A DNA stretch of 64,000 nt from JAUZRW01 sp964549915 (GCA_964549915.1 CAZJWX010000004.1:1-64000), one strand, 5' to 3'. Shown: positions 32,282-42,252, counted from the stretch's first letter. Translations and numbers: made by a program. The notes: generated from the sequence alone by a model not told the origin.

Positions 32282-34852
32282 ATGGTCAAGCCCGTTGCAA
32301 CCATAAATGTGAAGCCAAGCCTGCCCGACGAACTCTCGCGGCTAGAAGAACTCGCCTACAATATGCGGTTCGCCTGGGATCACGAGACCGTCGCGCTTTT
32401 CCGGCGGCTCGACCCGGAATTGTGGGAAGAGACCTACCATAACCCCGTACGCATGCTGGGCCTCATCCGCCAGGAACGCCTGGAAGCGATGATGAACGAC
32501 CCGGCCTTCATGGCGAATTTCGAGCGCGTGCTGGCAGAGTATGACGATTACATGAGCGCCGCGAACACCTGGTTTGACGATACCTACGGTGATCGCAAGA
32601 AGAAGCCGATCGTCGCCTATTTCTCGATGGAATTCGGCATCACCGAATGCTTCCAGAACTATTCCGGCGGTCTGGGTATTCTCAGCGGTGATCACCTCAA
32701 GAGCGCGAGCGACCTGAACATTCCGCTGGTTGGCGTCGGCCTGCTGTACCAGGAAGGGTACTTCCAACAGTACCTCAACGCTGATGGCTGGCAGCAGGAA
32801 CTTTACCCCATCAATGACTTCTTCAATCTGCCGCTGCAATTGGAAATGGATGAAAACGGCGAGCCGATCAAAATTGATGTGCCCCTGCCGGGGCGCAAGC
32901 TTTACGCGCAAATCTGGCGCGTGCAGGTAGGACGTGTCCGCCTCTACCTGTTGGACAGCAACATCCCGGATAACCCCCGCGAGGAAGACCGCAGCCTGAC
33001 TGACCGCCTCTACGGTGGCGACCGCCGCACGCGCATCCGCCAGGAGATTCTGATGGGCATCGGCGGCATCCGCGCCCTGGAAGCGCTCAATCTGCGCCCG
33101 GACATCTGCCACATGAATGAGGGTCACTCAGTCTTCCTGGGGCTGGAGCGCATTCGCCAGTTGATGCACGAAGAAGGCATGAGCTTCCAGCAAGCCAAAG
33201 AGATCATCGCAGCCAGTACGGTCTTCACCGTCCACACCCCGGTTTCGGCGGGCCTGGAACGCTTTGGCTTTGACCTGATTGACGAGCATTTCACCGAATA
33301 CATGCGCGAACTCGGCCTCACGCGCGAGGAGTTCATCGACCTGGGGCGCGAGAACATGGGCGATTACGAATTGTTCTCTATGTCCGTAATGGCGCTGAAA
33401 CTCTCCTATGGGGCGAACGGTGTGGCACAGCTTCATGGGGAAGTGAGCCGCAAGATGTGGGAATGGCTCTACCCCGATGTGCCCACCCACGAAGTCCCGA
33501 TTGGGGCGATCACCAACGGCATCCACGTCCAGACCTGGACGAGCCGCGAGATGGCAACCCTCTTTGATCGCTACCTCGATCCCAACTGGCGCATCAGCCC
33601 CGCACAGCCGGAAATCTGGCAGGCGGTGGAACAGATCCCGGATGCGGAATTGTGGCGTACACATGCACGCCGTCGTGAGCGTCTGGTGGCGTTCTGCCGC
33701 AATCACCTCAAGCAACAGTTGATCAACCGCAAAGCACCTGCCAGCGAAATTGAGCAGGCGGATGAAGTGCTGAACCCCGATGCGCTGACGATTGGCTTCG
33801 CCCGGCGCTTCGCCACGTACAAGCGTGCCACGCTGATCTTCAGCGACCTGGAACGTCTGAGCCGCATCGTGAATGACCCCAACCGCCCGGTGCAGTTCAT
33901 CTTCGCGGGTAAGGCGCACCCGCACGACAACGGAGGCAAGGAACTGATCCGTCGCATTGTGGAAGTCGCACGGATGCCGGAATTCCGCCATGCCATCGTC
34001 TTCCTGGAAAACTACGACATGAACGTCACGCGCTATATGCTGCAAGGCTCGGATGTGTGGCTGAACAATCCGCGTCGCCCCAAGGAAGCCAGCGGCACCA
34101 GCGGTATGAAGGTCATCTATAACGGCGGCCTGAACTTCAGCATCCTGGATGGCTGGTGGGCTGAAGGCTACTCGCCAGAAGTTGGTTGGGCGATTGGCAG
34201 CGGTGAGGAATACCCGGAAGACGCCTGGCAAGACCAGGATCGCATCGAAAGCCAGGCGATCTACAACGTGCTGGAAAACGACATCGTACCCAAATTCTAC
34301 AATCGTGGGCGCGATGGCCTGCCGCGCGAGTGGATGCAGATGGTGAAGACCTCAATGCGCGAGATGGCGCCCTTCTTCAATACCAACCGCATGGTGCAGG
34401 AGTACACCAATACTTTCTACATTCCCAATTTCGAGCGCGTGCAGGAGATGCGCGCTGATGAATTCGGATCGGGCAAAGCCTACGCTGATTGGCGCAAGAA
34501 GATCGAAGAAATCTGGGGGCAGGTTGCCATCGAAGATGTCGATGTGACCGAACGCAGCGTGAACGTCGGGACGGAAGTCGAGATCAAGGCCAAGGTGCGC
34601 CTGGGCGAACTGAAGCCGGAGAACGTCCGCGTTCAGTTGTATCATGGCGACCTGGATACGCGCGGCGAGATCATTGAGGGCGAAGCCATCGACATGCAGG
34701 TGGTGGGCGACAACAAAGACGGCACATTCACCTTCTCCGCCAAGCACAAGTATCAACGTGCTGGCGACGAGGGCCTGTCCGTGCGTGTGTTGCCCTACCA
34801 TCCCTACATGCACACTTCGTTCCAGCCCGGCATGATCACCTGGGCCGTCTGA
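32282..34852 (+). CDS. glgP: Alpha-glucan (glycogen) phosphorylase
   Basis: An 856-residue PLP-dependent phosphorylase releasing glucose-1-phosphate from glycogen or maltodextrin. The N-terminal part (AYNMRFAWDHETVALF, YFSMEFGI, YSGGLGILSGDHLKSASDL) is typical of the bacterial/archaeal thermostable phosphorylase subfamily with an N-terminal DUF3417-like segment. PLP is held by the Lys in GTSGMKVIYNGGLN (about Lys610). Full length. AGGAGC lies about 11 bases before the ATG. It has its own upstream region and is not co-oriented with the CBM48 gene. It provides the degradation side of the glycogen pathway. Confidence 0.95.
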   Translation: MVKPVATINVKPSLPDELSRLEELAYNMRFAWDHETVALFRRLDPELWEETYHNPVRMLGLIRQERLEAMMNDPAFMANFERVLAEYDDYMSAANTWFDDTYGDRKKKPIVAYFSMEFGITECFQNYSGGLGILSGDHLKSASDLNIPLVGVGLLYQEGYFQQYLNADGWQQELYPINDFFNLPLQLEMDENGEPIKIDVPLPGRKLYAQIWRVQVGRVRLYLLDSNIPDNPREEDRSLTDRLYGGDRRTRIRQEILMGIGGIRALEALNLRPDICHMNEGHSVFLGLERIRQLMHEEGMSFQQAKEIIAASTVFTVHTPVSAGLERFGFDLIDEHFTEYMRELGLTREEFIDLGRENMGDYELFSMSVMALKLSYGANGVAQLHGEVSRKMWEWLYPDVPTHEVPIGAITNGIHVQTWTSREMATLFDRYLDPNWRISPAQPEIWQAVEQIPDAELWRTHARRRERLVAFCRNHLKQQLINRKAPASEIEQADEVLNPDALTIGFARRFATYKRATLIFSDLERLSRIVNDPNRPVQFIFAGKAHPHDNGGKELIRRIVEVARMPEFRHAIVFLENYDMNVTRYMLQGSDVWLNNPRRPKEASGTSGMKVIYNGGLNFSILDGWWAEGYSPEVGWAIGSGEEYPEDAWQDQDRIESQAIYNVLENDIVPKFYNRGRDGLPREWMQMVKTSMREMAPFFNTNRMVQEYTNTFYIPNFERVQEMRADEFGSGKAYADWRKKIEEIWGQVAIEDVDVTERSVNVGTEVEIKAKVRLGELKPENVRVQLYHGDLDTRGEIIEGEAIDMQVVGDNKDGTFTFSAKHKYQRAGDEGLSVRVLPYHPYMHTSFQPGMITWAV

Positions 34853-34864
34853 GTAACAGCCAAA

Positions 34865-34888
34865 AGGGGCGATTCGCGAATCGCCCCT
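34865..34888. repeat. Perfect 24-bp palindrome, REP-like; probable bidirectional terminator
   Basis: Positions 34865-34888 form a perfect inverted repeat with 12-bp arms (AGGGGCGATTCG and its complement) between convergent glgP and the ABC permease gene. A sibling element with the same GGGGCGAT / ATCGCCCC arms lies at 55473-55494, also just downstream of a gene. The recurrence suggests a dispersed REP-type element that also forms the 3' end of transcripts. Confidence 0.65.
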
Positions 34889-34902
34889 GCTATATCCAAC
34901 AT

Positions 34903-36177
34903 CTAGTTGGTGATTTTGCGTCCGTTGCCGCCGAACAACAGCGCTGGAAGCTGACGCACCGAGACGGACTGGCCCGCCAGCAACGTCTGCACGCGGAAGA
35001 CTCGTCCCGCCATCCAGATCGCCCCGGCGATGCTCAACACCATCAAGGCCAGGCTCAGCGCCGTCTGCCACAATGGAACCGACGCGAGCAGCGTGCGAAT
35101 CGTGACTGCCAGTGGCGCTGTGACCGGGATGAAGCTCATGATCGTCGGAGCCAGACCGCTCGGATCCGATTGGAACAGCGGCAGGAAGTAGAACGGTAGA
35201 ATCGTCGGAATCGCCAGCAAACCCACGTACTGCGCCCCCTCCTGTACGGAACCGCTCATCGCACCGATTGCGCCAAAGATGGCCGCGTAGAAGAAGTACA
35301 GCAGAATGAAGTACACCAGGATCAACGGTAGCAGATCGAGACTTAGCGAGAAGTTCGCCGCCGCCAGAAAGGGCGCATAGGTCGATAGACCCGCCGCCAC
35401 GTTGAAGATCAAGATGCCAGCGACGAGCCACGTCAGAATCTGCGTGATGCCCAGCAACCCCAGCGCCAGAATCTTGCCTGCCAGCAATTGAGTCGGTCGC
35501 ACAGCAGAGAGTAGAATCTCGATCAGGCGCGTTTCTTTCTCTTCGACAACTGTCTGCATCAGGTAGGAATTGGTGAAGGTCAAGCCCAACAGCAGCAGAA
35601 TCGCCGCCGCGTAGATCACCCCAAATTCCAACCCCTCAGTGCTCTCGTCGATAGCCGCTTCCGCCCGTTCCAGGTTGAACTCCTGAAAGCTCGCGGGATT
35701 GCGCAGTCGCGTGATCGTCGTACGCTCAAGGTCACTCGCAAACGTGCGGTAAAACAGCTCTTCGAACGGCCCGACTTCGATCAAGTCGATCTGCATGCGG
35801 GGCATATGCAGGATCACCTCACCTGTCTCCGCATAATCCTCGCTGATGACGTAGAAAACGTCGATTGCATCTTCTTGCAGGGCTTGCCGCGCCGCTTCCT
35901 CACCATCATAGGGCACCAGCAGATTCTGCAATTCATCGGGCACGGTCTCGAACAAACCGGAGTTGTCCACATAGCCCGCCTGATCGATGAATTCGAAGGT
36001 GATGCCGCCGAAGCCAGGTGACTGTGCATCATCCGGGGCACGGCTGACCTGGAACAGGTGAAAACCGACGATGCCGACCAGCGCCAGCACCGGCAGCCCG
36101 AAAGTCGTCAGCAGGAAGCCGCGCCGCCGCAGGTTGCGCCAGAGTTCATAGGTGAATACCTCCAGCATCTTACTCAT
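34903..36177 (-). CDS. ABC-2 type exporter permease (NatB-like)
   Basis: A 424-residue permease. TM1 (about 18-40) is followed by a large extracytoplasmic domain (about 45-190), then five or six TM helices to the C-terminus; the motif VEEKETRLIEILLSAVRPTQ is the ABC-2 cytoplasmic coupling segment. This NatB/YhaP layout is shared with the upstream permease (36174-37421), so the pair probably forms a heterodimer with the ATPase at 37414-38349. The start overlaps the upstream stop by 4 bases (ATGA). Transported substrate unknown (Na+ or a toxic or lipid compound are typical). Confidence 0.87.
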   Translation of the reverse strand: MSKMLEVFTYELWRNLRRRGFLLTTFGLPVLALVGIVGFHLFQVSRAPDDAQSPGFGGITFEFIDQAGYVDNSGLFETVPDELQNLLVPYDGEEAARQALQEDAIDVFYVISEDYAETGEVILHMPRMQIDLIEVGPFEELFYRTFASDLERTTITRLRNPASFQEFNLERAEAAIDESTEGLEFGVIYAAAILLLLGLTFTNSYLMQTVVEEKETRLIEILLSAVRPTQLLAGKILALGLLGITQILTWLVAGILIFNVAAGLSTYAPFLAAANFSLSLDLLPLILVYFILLYFFYAAIFGAIGAMSGSVQEGAQYVGLLAIPTILPFYFLPLFQSDPSGLAPTIMSFIPVTAPLAVTIRTLLASVPLWQTALSLALMVLSIAGAIWMAGRVFRVQTLLAGQSVSVRQLPALLFGGNGRKITN

Positions 36178-37421
36178 GCGCCTTCCCCTTTCTGTGTTGT
36201 CGTGGCAGGCACGATACCCATATCCGGGTTACCGCGCAGCACCCGCCGCAGCGTACGAAGGTTGGGTTTCTGTCCGTAGAGCAGCAGCGCCCAGCGGAAG
36301 ACCTTGGCTGATCCCCAGATGACCAGCAGCGTGGTCAGCAGCAGGATCGTCAGGCTGGCGGCGACCTCAAGCGGCGGTACCGATGTGAACGGCGTACGCA
36401 GCAGGTAGGTCATGCCCCCGGTGAAGGGAAAGAGCATCAAACCGACCAGCACGGGCGCATCGGGATTGGATAAGAACTGCGCGAAGAAGAAGAACGGAAT
36501 CACAATCAACAGCCAGAGCACCCCGGCAACCTGCCGTGACTCCTGTTCGCTGCCGACCACAGCGCCAATCCCCGCCAGCATCCCGGCGAGCAAAAAGTAG
36601 GTCAGCAAAAAGTAAACCACTGACAGCACAATCAGATCCAATGGCAGCGTCACTGCCGCGAGAAACTCCAGATCACTGGCGAAGAGCAGGGCCAATCGCC
36701 CGAAGACGACCCAGACAATGAGCTGTACCAGGCCGAGAGCGCCCAGGCCCAGCAGCTTACCCGTGAGCAATTCCATCGGGCGGATGCTGGTGATGAGAAT
36801 CTCCATGATGTGATTGCTCTTCTCTTCGACGATTCCGGACATCAAGAACGTCCCGGAAAGTTGCAACGCGACCAGCAGCACCACCGCAAACAACATCGGC
36901 ACCAGGAATAAGCCGATGAAGGAGTTTTCCGTCAGTTCGCGGCGGTTATTCTCCAGGTACAGAATCAAATCAGCCGGGTCTTCGACTCGCTCCGGTGGAG
37001 CATCGATGTTCACGCCAGCAGTCAGGTTATCCAGGATGTAGTTTTCGATGGTATCGCGCACCGCCTCGCCGACGGTCCCATAGGCATAGAGATCGACTGT
37101 TCCCGTGCGCAGGTAATTCTCCCGGAGCACGAAGTAAGCGTCGATTTCGTCCGCATCCAGCGCTTCACGAGCTGCATCCGGGCTTGCATAGCGTGTGTAG
37201 TCTTCGGGCAGCGCAATGGAAGCCAGGAGGACATCGGCCTCGTCCACAACGCCGACGGTATCGATGGGCGTTCCGTTGACTTCAGCCTGCTGCGACACGA
37301 AGAAGACAATCGCGAAGATCACCCCCATGAAGGCTGGCACGCCGAACACCGCATACAGGAACGAGCGTTTGCGAATGTTGGTCAGGAATTCGTGCCGCGC
37401 GACGAGCCAGATGTTAAGCAT
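36174..37421 (-). CDS. ABC-2 type exporter permease (NatB-like)
   Basis: A 415-residue first permease of the exporter: TM1 near 20-43, a large extracytoplasmic domain, then about six TM helices. The coupling motif VEEKSNHIMEILITSIRPME matches its partner. The ATG at 37421 overlaps the ATPase stop by 8 bases and starts with MLNIWLVARHEFLTNIRKR, the family's usual N-terminal cytoplasmic helix; an in-frame ATG at 37466 lies deep inside the ATPase gene and is less likely. Confidence 0.87.
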   Translation of the reverse strand: MLNIWLVARHEFLTNIRKRSFLYAVFGVPAFMGVIFAIVFFVSQQAEVNGTPIDTVGVVDEADVLLASIALPEDYTRYASPDAAREALDADEIDAYFVLRENYLRTGTVDLYAYGTVGEAVRDTIENYILDNLTAGVNIDAPPERVEDPADLILYLENNRRELTENSFIGLFLVPMLFAVVLLVALQLSGTFLMSGIVEEKSNHIMEILITSIRPMELLTGKLLGLGALGLVQLIVWVVFGRLALLFASDLEFLAAVTLPLDLIVLSVVYFLLTYFLLAGMLAGIGAVVGSEQESRQVAGVLWLLIVIPFFFFAQFLSNPDAPVLVGLMLFPFTGGMTYLLRTPFTSVPPLEVAASLTILLLTTLLVIWGSAKVFRWALLLYGQKPNLRTLRRVLRGNPDMGIVPATTTQKGEGA

Positions 37422-38349
37422 TGGCAGCCTCCCCGTTATGCTCCCCCGCAACCCGAATGAAGACATCGTTCAGGCTGGGGATCGCCAGCGAGTAACGTTC
37501 GAGTTTGATGTCCGTCGATTGCGCCATCGTCGCCAGCAAGCGATCCGGTGTGATATCTTGTCGCAGGTGCAGGAGGGCGGCGTTGCCGTTGTTCCCGGCG
37601 GATTCGACGCGCTCGACACCCGGCAAGCCATCCCAGTCCCCTTCGCCCTCGACGATGATGGCATGCAGGGCGTACTCCCGGCGGATAGCGTAAACTTCGC
37701 CGTAGAGCTTCTGCTCACCACGGCTGATCATCAACATACGATCTGCCATCTCTTCGACCTGGTTCATTTGGTGGGTGCTCATCACAATGGCCCCACCATC
37801 AGCGCGGAAATCTTCCAGCAGAGCCTTGATGACCAGCCGATTGACGGGGTCGAGGCCGGAGAAGGGTTCGTCCACGATGATGAGCTGCGGATCATGCATG
37901 ACCGTCACCGCAAACTGCACTTTTTGCTGCATCCCTTTACTGAGTTCCTGCACCTTGCTCTGAGCATGCTCTGCCAGTTCCAGCCGTTCCAGCAGTCCCA
38001 TTGCGCGTTCACGGGCATCCTTGCCGGACATGCCCTTCAGGCGTCCCAGGTAGGTCATCATTTCCAGCACGCGCACGCCCTTATATAGACCGCGCTCTTC
38101 GGGCAGGTAGCCGACGCGGTTCTTGGTCTCATCAGACATCGGCGCACCCAGCACATCAATGCTGCCCGAGTCGGGCTTCAGAATGTCCAGGATCATGCGG
38201 ATGGTTGTGCTCTTCCCCGCACCATTCGGCCCCAGCAGGGCAAAAATCTCGCCGCGCCGCACATCAAAGGTCACATCGTGCACCGCGCGGAAATCTCCGT
38301 ACCATTTGGAGATGCCGTGTACGCTAATGGCAAATTCGCCTGATTGCAT
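37414..38349 (-). CDS. ABC transporter ATP-binding protein (NatA-like)
   Basis: A 311-residue ATPase of the exporter. Walker A is LLGPNGAGKSTTIRMIL, the signature is LSKGMQQKVQF, Walker B is LIIVDEPFSGLDP and the switch His is in VMSTHQM. The C-terminal extension of about 85 residues is typical of NatA/CcmA-type ATPases paired with two ABC-2 permeases. First gene of a three-gene operon with overlapping ends. Confidence 0.93.
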   Translation of the reverse strand: MQSGEFAISVHGISKWYGDFRAVHDVTFDVRRGEIFALLGPNGAGKSTTIRMILDILKPDSGSIDVLGAPMSDETKNRVGYLPEERGLYKGVRVLEMMTYLGRLKGMSGKDARERAMGLLERLELAEHAQSKVQELSKGMQQKVQFAVTVMHDPQLIIVDEPFSGLDPVNRLVIKALLEDFRADGGAIVMSTHQMNQVEEMADRMLMISRGEQKLYGEVYAIRREYALHAIIVEGEGDWDGLPGVERVESAGNNGNAALLHLRQDITPDRLLATMAQSTDIKLERYSLAIPSLNDVFIRVAGEHNGEAANA

Positions 38350-38717
38350 CTAAACCACTCCTCGTGAGGTGTGTGTCAATTCTTGCGTGAAAATTGGGTC
38401 TCTACCCACAGGTAGCGTCTCTTTTCGTTGCAGGCAGCGCGCCTATCATAAACGAAACTGAATGAAAGCACTTCCCTAATTATTGGGGGAATAATCGTTA
38501 GGATATTGTCAACACATCGCCCCTAAAATGGTGTACGATGCTACCGTAGCAGAAGTTCCACAACCGGGCACATGCCGTGCTGAATGGGCCAAAACCTTAA
38601 TACTCAGCAAACGTCGCAACCCTTAAGATAAGGGAGTAACAACGACACAAAATAGGACACATGAATGGCGGTTGGGCGATCCAGCATCCATCCACATGAA
38701 GCGGAGGAAAGACGAGA
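38350..38717. other. 368-base divergent intergenic region
   Basis: This separates the divergent ABC operon and the receiver gene. It contains an imperfect A/T-rich dyad near 38475-38495 and a short perfect inverted repeat CCCTTA-AGA-TAAGGG (38620-38634), about 85 bases before the rightward start, which could be an operator. There is a TTGTCA near 38505, but no -10 at proper spacing. GGAGG at about 38702 serves the receiver gene. Confidence 0.45.
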
Positions 38718-39104
38718 ATGAAGAAGAACGTCCTGGTGGTTGATGACGAAATTGGTGCGCTGACACTCATCGGGATCATGCTGGAGCGAGGTGGGTTCAA
38801 CGTGCTGAAGGCCAAAGACGCCGACGCAGCACTGGCGGTGCTAGACCAGAACAAGCCCGATCTGATCATCCTGGATGTGATGATGCCGGGTATGGACGGA
38901 ATTGACCTGTGTAAGGTGATCCGCGAGCGCCCGGATACTCACGAGATACCAGTGCTGATCCTCTCCGCACGCGGTGACGCCGACAGCGTCATGCGCGGCA
39001 TGGAAGCCGGTGCCAACGACTACCTGCCCAAACCGATCCTGCACCACGACCTGGTGACCAAAGTACGCCTGATGATGGCGCAGAACAGCGGTGATGCAGC
39101 CTGA
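38718..39104 (+). CDS. Single-domain response regulator
   Basis: A 128-residue stand-alone receiver. The acidic pair is in VVDDE, the phospho-acceptor is Asp53 in IILDVMMPGMDG, the switch Ser is in LILSARGDADS and the Lys is in YLPKPI. It is of the PleD/Spo0F-like adaptor type, with no output domain and no adjacent kinase. A strong GGAGGAA precedes the ATG. It may act in phosphorelay or by protein interaction. Confidence 0.92.
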   Translation: MKKNVLVVDDEIGALTLIGIMLERGGFNVLKAKDADAALAVLDQNKPDLIILDVMMPGMDGIDLCKVIRERPDTHEIPVLILSARGDADSVMRGMEAGANDYLPKPILHHDLVTKVRLMMAQNSGDAA

Positions 39105-39117
39105 GCAGCCCTACGGG

Positions 39118-39152
39118 ACGCGGGCGTACTTGACGTACTCTGCCCCGCGTCT
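39118..39152. terminator. Hairpin between convergent genes
   Basis: GACGCGGG (39118-39125) pairs with CCCGCGTC (39145-39152), with an inner GTAC/GTAC stem. It lies between the receiver gene stop and the convergent lytic transglycosylase stop. No long T tract. Confidence 0.5.
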
Positions 39153-39164
39153 CCTGACAGGGGG

Positions 39165-41687
39165 TCACATATCTCCATACAGCGCCCGATAGATTGTGTG
39201 ATGACTGTAGATGCGCTGCACATATAGCCGAGTCTCGTCAAAGGTGATGGTGCTCACCAGCGAATCGACATCTCCGCCAGAAAGCCGCACCCAGTCCAAC
39301 GTATACCCCGGGCCAGCGTTGTACGCCGCCAGCGCTGCCGCCCGATTCCCTTCGAAAATGCCCAACTGCTCATCCAGGTAATACGCGCCGAAGGCGACGC
39401 TTACATAGGGCCGGAACAGGTCCGAATCCTGGAATCCCTGCCATTGAAGCTGTTCGGCGATGTACTGTGCCGTGCTGGGGATTACCTGGGTCAGCCCTTT
39501 GGCGTTGGCCACGCTGACAGCATTGGCGTTGAAGAGGCTCTCCTGACGCATCAATGCCAGGAACAGTAGCGGATCGAAGCCGTAATTGGCGGCCTGTTCC
39601 CGTACCAGTTCGTGGTAATACGCCGGGTAGCGCAGCCGTGCGATGAATGGCGGTGCATCCAAGGTGGAGACCTCTGCCGCGATGATGACATCCGCCGCCG
39701 CCACAATCGAGGGCTGGTAGTCACCGATTTCCCGGAAGAACAGCGCAAGCTGGTACGTACGCAGAACCGTTCCAGCCTCGCGGCTCTCATCTAGCAATGC
39801 CGTGAATTCATCTTCCGCTTCGTCATAGGCTGCCACAGCCCACAATTCACGCCCTCGGATCATGCGCGGATCATTTTCCAGTTCCACCGCAATCGTCTCC
39901 AGATCAGAGGGCTGCTCAGTAGCAAAGCGCTCCAGCAACCAGGCTTCGGCTTCTTGCTGCTGCGTCACCTCATCGAAGGCAAAGCGCACTGATGCCGGGG
40001 GTTGGAAAGCTTCCCGTCCGATCACGATGTCATTGGCTCGTGCGCTGAAGAAGCTATCGGGTGCGGCGGCCTGTGCCTGAGCAAATGCCTGGTCAGATGT
40101 TGCGATGTCGCCGCGCTGCCGCGCCAGCCGTCCCACCCAGTAGAATGCAGCCGCCTGGTCTTCCCCCGCCGCACTGCTGGCAATGCGCCCGTAGAGGTTC
40201 TCGGCGACGGCAATTTCGCCCTGTGCGACGGCATTCGACGCCGCAATCTGCAAGCCGCTCAACGCCCATTCGCTGGTGGGGTAGTCATTCGCCAGCCGGA
40301 TGAATGTCTCGCGGGAGGAGACAAAATCTTGCTGACGTGTGCCGTAGAGATACCCTGCCCGCCAGAGCGCTTCAGCAGCGATATCCGGCAACGCGCTGTA
40401 ATCACGTGCGACGTTGAGGTAAGTCTCGATGGCCTGCGGGATATCATCCGCCAGGAAATACGTCCGCCCACGATCCAACAAGGCCGCCCCAATCAAGGGA
40501 TCGCCGGGGTACTGATCGAGCAGGGTCTGGAAAGCGACCAGCGCCGCCTGTGAATTGCCAATCTGACGATATGCACGTCCGAGCAGCAGATAGAGATTTG
40601 CCGGAATCGCGTCCAGTTGAAATTGCGAGGTATATTCGTTGAAGGCTTCAATGGCAGCGACATAATCGCCGTAGTTATAGTTGACAACCCCACGACGATA
40701 GCCATCAATGGTGATGTCGTTCTCCAGCAGTAGCTGCATCGCCGGATAGGCCGCCGCTGTCTGGGTATACGTATCGAAGACGCGCTGTGCTCGTGCAATT
40801 CCCTCTTCGGTACGTCCAGCATCGACAAGGGCTTCTGCTGCCGCCAGGTCGATCGAAGCGCGATAGGGCGCATTACGCGCCTGCGACAGGATCGCATCGT
40901 ATTGGGCGACGGCATCGTCCACACGCCCGATGCTGATCGTGATGCGGGCCAGCTTCTCGCGCAAGATCAACTGTGGCACGAGCGAACGATTGGTGTCCAG
41001 CGCCTGCTCGTAACTCGCCAGAGCCGAGCCAGTTTGCCCTGATGCAAGCTGCGCATCGGCGATACGCTCGTAAGCATAGCTATCGATCAACCCGGGGCGC
41101 AGTTCCAGGTACTGCTGAAAGTCCGCGATGGCATTTTCCCACTGATTGAGTCCCAGGTAGGCATCACCGCGCAAGAAAAAGGCTTGCGCACGCCGGGGAT
41201 CGTTGGGCAGTTCGTCAATTAACAGAGTCAGCGCCGGGACAGCCTGTGCGAAGAGACCTTCTTTCACAGCGGCCTGCCCCAACCGCAGCGCCGCAATCCC
41301 GGCGACTTCATCCGAGAACGATGCACGCTGCGCCAGAATCGCGTCATATGCGCCGATGGCATCTTCGTAGTAGCCGAAGCGCAGCAGCCGTTCTGCACGC
41401 GCCAGTTCGGCCTGGGGATCAGCAACGACGGTTGGCGCAGGAGTCGGGCTGGGTGGCTGAGTCGGCGGCAATAGTGCCGTCGGCAGCCCGGCAGCCGCAC
41501 CACTGCCCTCTACAGGCGTCGCCGTGATGAGGATGACCCCATCAGCGTTGGGGGTCGGTAAATCCGGCGTAGCCGTCACATAGACGTTGCCGCTCTCATC
41601 GGCAGTCGGCAGCGCCGCATCCGATGGGGAACACGCAACAACAACGAAGAGCGCTGCAAAGAATGGAGTCCAACGAAGACAATTCAC
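39165..41687 (-). CDS. Lipoprotein soluble-type lytic murein transglycosylase with TPR array
   Basis: About 840 residues. A lipoprotein signal ends in LFVVVAC, then a Thr/Pro-rich linker, then a long TPR-like superhelix (about 90-640) and a C-terminal SLT domain (about 690-840). The catalytic Glu is in LMRQESLFN; GLTQVIPSTAQYIA and AAYNAGPGYTLDW are standard SLT motifs. The layout matches Slt70, cleaving peptidoglycan glycan strands at the outer face of the membrane. The GTG at 41687 has AGGTG 9 bases upstream; another GTG at 41699 is in frame. Confidence 0.9.
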   Translation of the reverse strand: MNCLRWTPFFAALFVVVACSPSDAALPTADESGNVYVTATPDLPTPNADGVILITATPVEGSGAAAGLPTALLPPTQPPSPTPAPTVVADPQAELARAERLLRFGYYEDAIGAYDAILAQRASFSDEVAGIAALRLGQAAVKEGLFAQAVPALTLLIDELPNDPRRAQAFFLRGDAYLGLNQWENAIADFQQYLELRPGLIDSYAYERIADAQLASGQTGSALASYEQALDTNRSLVPQLILREKLARITISIGRVDDAVAQYDAILSQARNAPYRASIDLAAAEALVDAGRTEEGIARAQRVFDTYTQTAAAYPAMQLLLENDITIDGYRRGVVNYNYGDYVAAIEAFNEYTSQFQLDAIPANLYLLLGRAYRQIGNSQAALVAFQTLLDQYPGDPLIGAALLDRGRTYFLADDIPQAIETYLNVARDYSALPDIAAEALWRAGYLYGTRQQDFVSSRETFIRLANDYPTSEWALSGLQIAASNAVAQGEIAVAENLYGRIASSAAGEDQAAAFYWVGRLARQRGDIATSDQAFAQAQAAAPDSFFSARANDIVIGREAFQPPASVRFAFDEVTQQQEAEAWLLERFATEQPSDLETIAVELENDPRMIRGRELWAVAAYDEAEDEFTALLDESREAGTVLRTYQLALFFREIGDYQPSIVAAADVIIAAEVSTLDAPPFIARLRYPAYYHELVREQAANYGFDPLLFLALMRQESLFNANAVSVANAKGLTQVIPSTAQYIAEQLQWQGFQDSDLFRPYVSVAFGAYYLDEQLGIFEGNRAAALAAYNAGPGYTLDWVRLSGGDVDSLVSTITFDETRLYVQRIYSHHTIYRALYGDM

Positions 41688-41787
41688 AACCCAGGGCACC
41701 TACCCGCTCACAGACAGAATGGCAGGGATTATTGGTCATGGGTTCGTGAACTGTCAATGCTGCCTGCCCGACGATCTCCTGACGCCT

Positions 41788-42240
41788 TCAGTTCACGCCC
41801 GGCTCTAACTCGTCTGCCAGCCAGGGGATGCCATAGCCCACGATGAGATGCCCCGCTTCTGCCAGTGCCTTGCCCAGTGTTTCGGTATCGCGAAACTCCC
41901 ACCAGTGATCCGCGCTCGGCAGGATCTGCACTGCGAAGTCTTCGACGACGAGCTGGCTCAGGCTGCGCCGTTTGAACTGCGTGTAGAGGTTCACCGTGAA
42001 ACGAGAGGGGCGCATCCCGGTGTAGGCATTGTCGTTATAGACCAGCACCTGAAATTCGATGGTCGCGGTCTCGCCAGTTTCCAGCGGTTTGGTGTACCGA
42101 AAGCGCCCGCCAATCCAGCGCATTGGCTCATGGCGCAATTCGTAGCCAGCCGCGCCAAAAGCCTGCCCCACCACCGTATGCATCATGGTGCGGAAGTACT
42201 CTTGCTGCGGCTGGCGGTCTTCAAATGGATGGTTTTGCAA
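41788..42240 (-). CDS. Hypothetical protein
   Basis: A 150-residue soluble protein with mixed alpha/beta pattern and no recognised motif. Conserved-looking stretches include YELRHEPMRWIGGRFRY, IEFQVLVYNDN and PSRFTVNLYTQ, consistent with a beta-sheet domain. It starts 12 bases after the Eis-like gene stop on the same strand, so the two are probably co-transcribed; that is the only functional hint. Confidence 0.65.
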   Translation of the reverse strand: MQNHPFEDRQPQQEYFRTMMHTVVGQAFGAAGYELRHEPMRWIGGRFRYTKPLETGETATIEFQVLVYNDNAYTGMRPSRFTVNLYTQFKRRSLSQLVVEDFAVQILPSADHWWEFRDTETLGKALAEAGHLIVGYGIPWLADELEPGVN

Positions 42241-42252
42241 AATGACCTCGGT

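Noticed and set aside
38505..38545. TTGTCA with downstream TAAAAT or TACGAT as a promoter for the receiver gene
   Set aside because: The spacers are 12 and 22 bases, outside the usable range for a sigma-70 promoter.
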